Part shown: positions 57,367 through 64,000 of the stretch, one piece after another
Numbering within the stretch: the stretch's first letter is position 1
Layout: the number at the start of each line of letters is the position of its first letter
Source: Botryosphaeria dothidea
Taxonomy: Eukaryota > Ascomycota > Dothideomycetes > Botryosphaeriales > Botryosphaeriaceae
Direction of reading: 5' to 3'
DNA: 64,000 nucleotides
NCBI GenBank assembly: GCA_011503125.2
Contig: WWBZ02000012.1
Location: forward strand, 620,001 to 684,000
Notes under the pieces: model-generated
Database searches by the model: none
What the model saw: only the letters and a program-made list of their open reading frames with translations
What the model was told of the DNA's origin: nothing
Translations under genes and position numbers: made by a program

Positions 57367-58697
57367 ATGGCGGCGGCGCTCAAAAGTCTCTGGGGCAAGG
57401 TCGGCGGCGGGTCGGGGGACACGCAGCACGCCGACGGCTTCTCCAAAGCCGCGTGCGACCAGCTGTTCCCCAAGACCAATCCGGCCGTCGACGGCGAGGA
57501 GTGCCTGCGCGACTGCGAGACATGCACCATCAAGTACCCGCGCAAGTGGAGCGTCAACGAGGACGAGAACATGTACGGCCACATCAAGGGCTGGAGCACG
57601 CATCTGATCGTCGCGACGGGAAAGTCGGATTGGGTAAGGGTTCCACGACTTTTTTCTCCCTACCTGTGCTACGCATACACTTTTTTTTTTCTTTTTTGCA
57701 CGAATGTTCGTATTGATGTGTTGACTGCAGGTTAGGGATGTGGCCGACGAGAAGGGCTCCATCATGGAAGCCGTGGATAAGTGCGGCGTCAAGCCATGCA
57801 ATGGCGTAAGCAACCACCCCCGTTCCCTTCCACAGCATGCGCCGCTCCCGAGAAACATTGCCATTGACAAGTCTGCCCTCGCAGAAAATGATGCTCTCCG
57901 CCTCCGACATGCCCGTCCCGAACGAACACGCCGCCCCGGGCACCGAAACCTCCACCACCGTCCTCCTCCTCCCGACCTTCACAATGTTCGACAACGTCAC
58001 GCCGTCCCACGTCCCCCACCTGATCCAAACATACGTCAATGTCTCCCCCACCAACATGACGCCCCTCATCCATTCCGACCCGCCCCAGCGCCCGCCCTCG
58101 GCCAAGTCCCACAAGTCCCACCACAGCGGCGCCTACTCGCACGCCCACCCGCCGCCGACCCCCTTGATACCCCGCGAGTGCCCGCACGACTACCTCATCC
58201 TGCTCTGCAGCCACAAGACGCGCGACGCCCGCTGCGGCCAGTCCGCCCCGCTCCTGCGCCGCGAGTTCCAGCGCCACCTGCAGCCCCTCGGCCTGTACCG
58301 CGACCTGCATGACGAGCGCCCCGGCGGCTGCGGCATCTACTTCATCAACCACGTCGGCGGTCACAAGTTCGCCGCCAACGTGCTGATATACCGGAGAGTG
58401 GGGAGCGCGGGCGTCGTGTCGCCGCCGGTCATTGAGCAGGAGAAGGCCATGAATAGCGAACAGAACGGAGGTGTCGCGGGCCACGAGGGCGGCGAGGCGG
58501 TCGAGGGGAACGGAGGAGATAAAGGGCCTAGCAAGCCACCGATTCGCGAGGCGGCACAGTGCATGTGGCTTGCGCGTGTGCGGCCAGAGGATTGCGAGAA
58601 TATTGTCAAGTATACAATATTGCAGGGCAAGCTCGTGAAGCCGGAAAGGCAGCTACGCGGAGGATTTGATAGAGGAAGGCAGTTGGTCAGTTGGTGA
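57367..58697 (+). CDS. Apd1-like thioredoxin-fold [2Fe-2S] protein (sucrase/ferredoxin-like)
   Basis: Members of this family carry a [2Fe-2S] cluster held by two Cys and two His and affect redox or drug tolerance in yeast (Apd1, Aim32). Three exons (57367..57633, 57731..57805, 57885..58697) give 384 aa. The N-terminus has MAAALKSLWGKVGGGSGD, a CDQLFPK segment and ECLRDCETC. The core has VATGKSDWVRDVADEKGSIM and a long acid- and Pro-rich insert. The cluster site reads LILLCSHKTRDARCGQSAPL, and further on YFINHVGGHKFAANVLIYRR: the Cys pair and the HVGGH pair match the known bis-Cys/bis-His motif. WLARVRPEDCENIV follows near the end. The start has the context ACCATGG. The exact role in this organism is unknown. 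Confidence 0.88.
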
Positions 58698-59163
58698 AGA
58701 GGTGGATCCTGGGAAAGAGAAATTAAGGTTTGAACATTAGGATTGCGAGGAGAGTCCATATAGATTAGAGCGACCTAGGCAGCTAGTTGCTGGGAAGGTT
58801 CAGACGCGCTTTTTCGCTGGGTATATTAGACATTGTCTGTATCGGATCATTTCGACCCAGGTACAGTACAATAAGAAGTATCCAAAGCTCCGCAAATACT
58901 GCCGTTTATTACCGGCGGCCAATTGATGAGACGCAAGAGGTTGCTTGAAAGCACAAGCTTTCCAAGTTGCTCTGCTTAACCACTGCGAAAACGAAAAGTT
59001 GGAAAGCGCATGTAGTGGTGTTAAGCCATCCCGCAGAATCTTCTGTAATAGTAGAGTTCCCGAGAGGAAAACTAAAATTCATGGAGATCGGCTCGAGTTG
59101 CGCAGAGTGTCTGAGTCGAAATCTGCGGCGATAAAAATATTCGACTTGGTGGAAACATTTGTT
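58698..59163. other. Convergent intergenic region
   Basis: These 466 bp lie between the 3' ends of the Apd1-like gene (+) and the Dlt1-like gene (-). A short frame from 58945 continues into the Dlt1 antisense strand and is not supported. I see only 3' UTR sequence. Confidence 0.5.
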
Positions 59164-60498
59164 TCATCCGTTTTGAACATCGAAGTAATAAGGCAAATCT
59201 CCGGGACCAGGATTAGGCGTCAGTCTGATTACACTCCTGGCTGACCTAAGTGAGGATCCTGAAGAGCTCGCCGTCGACGGTGGAATCACTGAGTGCGCAG
59301 TCCGAGGCGGCATCGGGGTACTCCTCGAAGATGAATGTCTGGACGCGATCGACGGCGTTCGCGGCACAGGGAAATGTTCAGAGCTGTAGTCGTAGAAGTG
59401 GGATGGCGCAGTACGCAATGTGCCATTGCTTTCGCTCAGCTCTGCAGTCGAGGTTGTGCTGCGCGTGTACACCGATTCCGCGTATGGGGCGGTACGGGGT
59501 GTCTTGTAGTGGATTGCCGATCCGGTGGAGCTTCTTGAGGAAGAAGAAATTTGGGAGGGCGCAAGGCTGGCCGTGTCAGAGCTCGAGCTATATTCGTCGC
59601 GCTGAAGCTCGGCAATGAGCTCAGGGGCAAGCTCAGTCATTCCGGTGAGAATTTCGGCGAACATGGTCATCAGCTCTTGGAATTGGACCTCGGTGATGGG
59701 CTGTGTTGAGAAGCGTGCAAATTCATAACGTTTAATGAATGCGGTCCCCAGCTCAGGTGGATTTATGAGCCCGAAAGATGACAGGTGTCCCAGATAGTCG
59801 CGCAGACCCATGGAGGAAGGTCGCTGGAGCAGAGCGACAATACGCGCATCCGGCATGACGGGTACGCCGTCCAGCGACATGTGGAATGCGAAGGCGGGAT
59901 CCGGGGGCGCCAGAGACACGGCTTTCGCCTCGATTAGATTGGGCAGTTCAGCAATGATGTTGCAGAACTGTAGGTTTGGCACGCCATCCATGGCTGGGGA
60001 TGCCCATCCAGGGTGGTTAATGTGCCCCCAAGGCGGAAGTTCGGGGTCAATGGGGATGGCCGTGACATGGCGAGAGCGGCCCTTCTTCTTGAGACTGCGC
60101 TCGTGGGACGGCGCAGTGCTTCCCTCCCGCTCATCTTGTAGCTCCGGCCTCAGGTCCCTCGGTCGCGAATCCCATGCGATCAGCGCGCTGCGCTCGAAAC
60201 CCCTCACTATCATGCGCCGCACATGCTTGCCAATTTCACCCTGCTCGATAGGTATGTACGCCTTGGGGATGCCGAGGAGGACGGTGCGATTCGTGTAGAG
60301 GCGGGTCGCATAGACGCAGATGGTGATCAGAAGGGTCAGGACGTAGACGGCGCCGACGACGAAGGCATTTGGGTATCCGCGATTGCGCACAGCTTGGTAG
60401 ACGAGGTCGCCGGGAGTGGCAGCAAGGAGGACGACGAGCAGCAGGAAGAGGACGGAGTAGGTAGTCGAATACCAGATGCGGAAGAAGGGTATGCGCAT
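59164..60498 (-). CDS. Dlt1-like membrane protein (defect at low temperature)
   Basis: A single exon encodes 444 aa from MRIPFFRIWYSTTYSVLFL. Two TM segments lie in the first 80 residues: YSVLFLLLVVLLAATPGDLV and AFVVGAVYVLTLLITICVYA. Next comes the conserved TNRTVLLGIPKAYIPIEQGE region, GKHVRRMIVRGFERSALIAW and PPWGHINHPGWASP. The C-terminal 130 residues are Ser/Thr-rich and disordered. Wording and layout match the fungal Dlt1 family, which in yeast is needed for growth at low temperature; its molecular role is not known. I chose the ATG at 60498 because the frame upstream lacks an ATG and passes through a poly-T stretch. It diverges from aha1 with about 1 kb between starts. Confidence 0.88.
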   Translation of the reverse strand: MRIPFFRIWYSTTYSVLFLLLVVLLAATPGDLVYQAVRNRGYPNAFVVGAVYVLTLLITICVYATRLYTNRTVLLGIPKAYIPIEQGEIGKHVRRMIVRGFERSALIAWDSRPRDLRPELQDEREGSTAPSHERSLKKKGRSRHVTAIPIDPELPPWGHINHPGWASPAMDGVPNLQFCNIIAELPNLIEAKAVSLAPPDPAFAFHMSLDGVPVMPDARIVALLQRPSSMGLRDYLGHLSSFGLINPPELGTAFIKRYEFARFSTQPITEVQFQELMTMFAEILTGMTELAPELIAELQRDEYSSSSDTASLAPSQISSSSRSSTGSAIHYKTPRTAPYAESVYTRSTTSTAELSESNGTLRTAPSHFYDYSSEHFPVPRTPSIASRHSSSRSTPMPPRTAHSVIPPSTASSSGSSLRSARSVIRLTPNPGPGDLPYYFDVQNG

Positions 60499-61518
60499 GC
60501 TTCTGACTAAAAAAAAACAGAAAAGAAGAAGAATCACATATTGCGGCGGAGGGCGAGTTGGTTCACGCTGGTGTTTCGGGCAGAAGGTTGGGAGGGAGCC
60601 GGGATCGAGTTCCACAGATGCGCTGCCTTGGTCGTCGATCAGCCGAAATCGTGGCCACCAGCCCTGATGCTCGCTGACTCGCGCTGCAGCTGCCCTCGAT
60701 CAACCCGCCCTTTCTCCTTTTGCTGTGGAAAGCCGCGAGCTTCGTCCTTGGATTGTTTTCGAGTCGCGCATGCTGCGTCGCTCTGGCAACAAAACCATGA
60801 CGAAATCAGCACCGCTCGCTCACCGCGTTTCACAAGCACCTGGCTGTGACTGAGCTGCGGCATTCGGCTGTCAACCGCCGGGAGCAAGCGCAACGTTCCC
60901 GCATGAAACGGCGGTGACAGCAGCAACACGATCAACCTGTCGGATGAGCTGCCGCAGCGAGACGCAAAGCCTAAAAAAGGAGTCGCAGGAGATTTCACGG
61001 AGAGGGATCGGATGCGCATCTAGAGGTTCTTTAGCTAAGGCGGCAGGCAGGGCGGGCACAGAGGGCGGTGGAGGGGCTGATCGGATTGTATCGGGCCGGG
61101 CGCCGCGGGAGTGGTGCGCGGTGTTCTAAGAAGCTATTCGAACCTTCCAGCGTCCAATACGCGCTGAAATCAATAACTACCCCTCCGGTCCCTTGCCCGC
61201 TGCTGCAACTGCCCGCCGCCTCTTGCATATCCATAGCTGAATTGTGCCAGCCCTGTGCCGTGCCGAAAAGTAAGTCTCGCTTTCGTTTGCAGCCCACCAA
61301 ACTTCAACCACCCCGCTTAGCAGAGAGCCTCGCGCTCTTCGCACCATTCATTGCTCTGCCTAAAGCGGGATCATCTGTTGATCCGTCCTGTATTTCGCGG
61401 ACTCAAACTCGAAATCTGGAGGAAGCGTAGCGTAAGCTGACGAGTTGTTGCCTCACCAGCTTTCATTATACCTTCGAGCGCCGACGACTTCCTACCCTAG
61501 CTCCCTCCCGCAGTCACA
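60499..61518. other. Divergent promoter between dlt1-like and aha1 genes
   Basis: This 1.0-kb region separates the two starts. Frames up to 126 codons on both strands overlap and have no domain. A minimal heat-shock-like unit (GAACCTTC at 61140-61147) lies about 370 bp before aha1, but a single unit is weak evidence. Confidence 0.5.
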
Positions 61519-62641
61519 ATGGTCCTCCACAACCCCAACAACTGGCATTGGGTGAACAAGGATGTTGGTACTTGGACCCAGGAGTACCTTGAGAAGGACC
61601 TCACCGGCCTATCCGTCGAGGCCGACGGCGTCACGGCTAAGATCGACCGCGTTATCAGCATGGACGGCGATGTTGAGGTCAGCCAGCGCAAGGGCAAGGT
61701 CATAACCATATACGATGTGAAGCTGCAGCTGGAGTACTCAGGTATGTCCTAGAGCCCCGCGACCACAATAAGGTTGGCATGGGTACCTGACCTCTCTGCA
61801 GGCAAGAACAAGGAGGGCGAAGCAGCAAGCGGCACCATCACCGTCCCGGAGATCGCGCATGACACCGAGGAAGACGAGTATGTGGTATGTTCCATCCGCG
61901 GCGCAAACAGGAACTAGGGAGAATGATTACTAATCGAGCCCTGCTCCTCCACAGTTCGACATAGACATCTACAGCGATTCCTCAAGCAAGCAGCCCGTCA
62001 AGGACCTCGTCCGCGCCCAACTGACCCCGAAGCTCCGTGAACGCTTCGCCAACATCACCAAAGCCCTGATCGCCGAGCACGGAAAGGACATCCAGCACGC
62101 GGCCGGCTCAAACCCGGGGAGCGGCTTCTCGACGCCCAAGGTCTACGAGAGCTCCTCGCTGAACAAGTCCAAGGACACGGCCTCGACCACCACCACAACC
62201 AGCTCCTCCGGCAAGGGGCCCTCCGTCAACACCACAACCCTCACCGACAACGAGGAGTTCCGCACCACGGCCGCCGAGCTCTACCAGACCTTCACCGACC
62301 CGCAGCGCGTCGCGGCCTTCACGCGCGCGCCGCCCAAGACGTGGGACGGCGCCAAGGAGGGCGCGCGCTTCGAGCTGTTCGGCGGCAACGTCAGCGGCGA
62401 GTTCGTCAAGCTCGAGGAGCCCGGCACCATCGTCCAGAAGTGGCGCCTCGCCCAGTGGCCGCAGGGCCACTTCTCGACCCTCAACATCCACTTCGACCAG
62501 AACGACGTCGACAAGGTGACGGTCATGCGCGTCGAGTGGCAGGGCGTGCCGGTCGGCCAGGAGGAGGTGACGAGGCGCAACTGGGGCGAGTACTACGTCA
62601 AGAGCATTAAGACGACTTTTGGCTTCGGGACCGTCTTGTAA
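61519..62641 (+). CDS. AHA1: Hsp90 co-chaperone Aha1
   Basis: Aha1 binds the middle domain of Hsp90 and stimulates its ATPase, in the cytosol. Three exons (61519..61741, 61802..61884, 61955..62641) give 330 aa, the usual length. The N-terminal domain starts MVLHNPNNWHWVNKDVGTWT and holds the NxNNWHW motif needed for ATPase activation. GKVITIYDVKLQLEYSGKNK and GTITVPEIAHDTEEDEYVFD follow. A Ser/Thr-rich linker of about 40 residues joins the C-terminal AHSA1 (START-like) domain: TTAAELYQTFTDPQRVAAFT, FELFGGNVSGEFVKLE, IVQKWRLAQWPQGHFSTL, then NWGEYYVKSIKTTFGFGTVL at the end. All phases agree and introns are 60 and 70 nt. Both domains are complete. Confidence 0.96.
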
Positions 62642-63336
62642 GGGGGGATGGGGAGTGCCTTTGTTTAGACATTATGATGGAACGAGGAGGTCAAGAAGGA
62701 AGAGGAGATACGCCTGATCATCGAAGCTGACGTCCACAACGTGAAGACTCTCGTTGTCGTTTGTCTTACAAGTATTTTCTTGGTGCAGAAAGAAAAGTGA
62801 TATTTTTGGGGAGTAGGAAGGTTTGGTATAGAGAAAATATTCAAACGATTAGCCAATGCCAGTATGAAGACATGCATCTCGTTTTTAAAGGAAACACGAG
62901 GATCGAGGCCTGCGCAAGCGAAGATATAGAAGTGAATGGCCCGATAATTGAAGACTCATGTCTAAACAACTGCTGCGTATCTTGATGGCGTCAATTTTGG
63001 CGCAGGAATCCATTTGCAATAATATGGCAAGAAATCTAATTGAAAATTAAGCCTCCAGTATCAAGACCGCTGTCTTCGTTCTTTCGTACTCATCACCGGA
63101 ATCTCATAAATAAAAGTAAATATATGCCTTCGTTCTGCGCCATCAGGTAAAGAAATTTACTTTCTCATATTTTTTCTTCATCTTCTTCTGTACAACAGGG
63201 AGGCCGCAAGCTTGCTATGCAAGAATAAGAGAACCAAGAGGTTAAAAGAAAGGTGGGGAATAATGAATGTTGTAAAAAGCGCGTATCAAGTGCATATATT
63301 ATCTCAAAATCACATCAGAAACCGTCGATCGCCTCC
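62642..63336. other. Convergent intergenic region
   Basis: These 695 bp lie between the aha1 3' end and the 3' end of the GPI-anchored protein gene. The sequence is AT-richer than the flanking coding DNA. Only short frames are seen, and I read it as two 3' UTRs. Confidence 0.5.
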
Positions 63337-64000
63337 TTACATCACGAACACCGCCGCAACCGCAGCAACAACACCCATGACCAACCCTCCCTGCCTCACA
63401 CTGGCCGCCGCACCCGTATACATCGGCCCCTGCGCACCGGTCGTGGACGAGGGCGTCTTGGCTGCAGCCGGCATCTTGACGGCTGACGGCGTGCTGAAGT
63501 GCACGGTGCCGTTGCCGTAGCCGCTGCTGCCCGCGGGGACAGGGATGATGGACAGCGTCTGGATGGAGACGGTGGTCGAGGCGGTCGCGGTCGCGCTGGT
63601 GTAGGTCAGGTACTGGGTCAGCGTGCCGCCGATGACGGTCGTCGTCCAGGTGTTTGTGGCGCCGTTGCCGCTGCCGCTGCCGCTGCCGCCGACCTTGCTG
63701 CTGGCAGAGGGGGCGCTGGAGGAGGGAGACGCAGATCCAGCGGGGCTGGGCTTGGAGACGGACGCCACGGAGACGCTCGAGCCGGAGCCGGAGCCACCGT
63801 GGACGCTGGCGGAGGGTTGAACAAGGGCGGCGGGCTTGGACGACGAGGAGGAAATAGAAGAGCTGGAGCCGGAGCTAGAGCCGCCCTGGGCGCCCGATTG
63901 GGCCGGGGCGGAGTACACAGGCTTGGTGGCTTCGGCGGGCTTGGAGTAGGACGCACCGCCCTGCTCCCCGCCGCCGATGACCTGGGTCGTCGTGAGGGCT
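63337..64000 (-). CDS. Partial Ser/Gly-rich GPI-anchored cell-surface protein, C-terminus
   Basis: The frame is open from the right edge to a stop at 63339-63337, giving about 220 residues; the N-terminus lies outside the window. The sequence is Ser/Gly/Ala-rich and low in complexity, with a short ordered part (TNTWTTTVIGGTLTQYLTYT) and many Ser/Thr for O-mannosylation. The C-terminus is a hydrophobic GGLVMGVVAAVAAVFVM preceded by a small-residue region, which is the usual GPI-attachment signal. It is probably a wall or plasma-membrane surface protein. No enzyme domain is visible in this part. Confidence 0.75.
   Translation of the reverse strand, partial: ALTTTQVIGGGEQGGASYSKPAEATKPVYSAPAQSGAQGGSSSGSSSSISSSSSKPAALVQPSASVHGGSGSGSSVSVASVSKPSPAGSASPSSSAPSASSKVGGSGSGSGNGATNTWTTTVIGGTLTQYLTYTSATATASTTVSIQTLSIIPVPAGSSGYGNGTVHFSTPSAVKMPAAAKTPSSTTGAQGPMYTGAAASVRQGGLVMGVVAAVAAVFVM

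Noticed and set aside
61140..61147. Heat-shock-element-like GAACCTTC before aha1
   Set aside because: Only two units are present; functional elements usually need three or more alternating units, and one match per kilobase is not rare.

Overview
The window is nuclear DNA of a filamentous ascomycete (Pezizomycotina, possibly Dothideomycetes; the class is a guess). The reasons are many short GT-AG introns (about 45-70 nt) with CTAAC/CTGAC-like branch sites, standard-code reading frames of moderately high GC, and a typical mould gene set: a velvet regulator, a siderophore transporter, plant-cell-wall glycosidases, a GMC oxidoreductase and a PNP-NACHT-ankyrin NLR. I rebuilt exons by hand from splice signals, phase and family motifs. 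I saw no rRNA, tRNA, CRISPR array or intact transposon.

Layout. 0-8 kb: a partial gene at the left edge (-), arylamine N-acetyltransferase (+), a five-exon complex I MWFE/NDUFA1-type subunit (-) that includes a 4-nt exon, and a PHD-MYST histone acetyltransferase of the Sas3/Mst2 type (+). 8-18 kb: mostly non-coding, around a seven-exon VosA-type velvet regulator (-) with a 4-kb GC-rich upstream region. 18-25 kb: a cytochrome P450 (-), a secreted GH43 glycosidase (-) and an F-box/WD40-like protein (+). 25-34 kb: 3.4 kb of gene-poor DNA, then a siderophore transporter of the MFS type (+) and a fungal TF-domain protein without a zinc cluster (+). 34-43 kb: a sugar transporter (-) and a secreted GH3 glycosidase (+) that share a divergent promoter, then a secreted GMC oxidoreductase (+). 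44-51 kb: a three-TM ectodomain protein (+) with an internal frameshift, tail to tail with a PNP-NACHT-ankyrin NLR (-) whose frame is broken at a 13-G run. 51-64 kb: a GIT1-type transporter (-), an anchored M24 peptidase (+), a putative OB-fold protein (-), an Apd1-like [2Fe-2S] protein (+), Dlt1 (-), the Hsp90 co-chaperone Aha1 (+) and a partial GPI-anchored wall protein (-).

How the genes fit together. Conserved housekeeping genes occupy the two ends. The middle (about 18-51 kb) is an accessory block for extracellular sugar breakdown and uptake, iron uptake, redox chemistry and self/non-self surveillance. The most unusual locus is 43.9-50.5 kb, where a STAND immune receptor and a membrane ectodomain protein end 92 bp apart and each carries a frame break.
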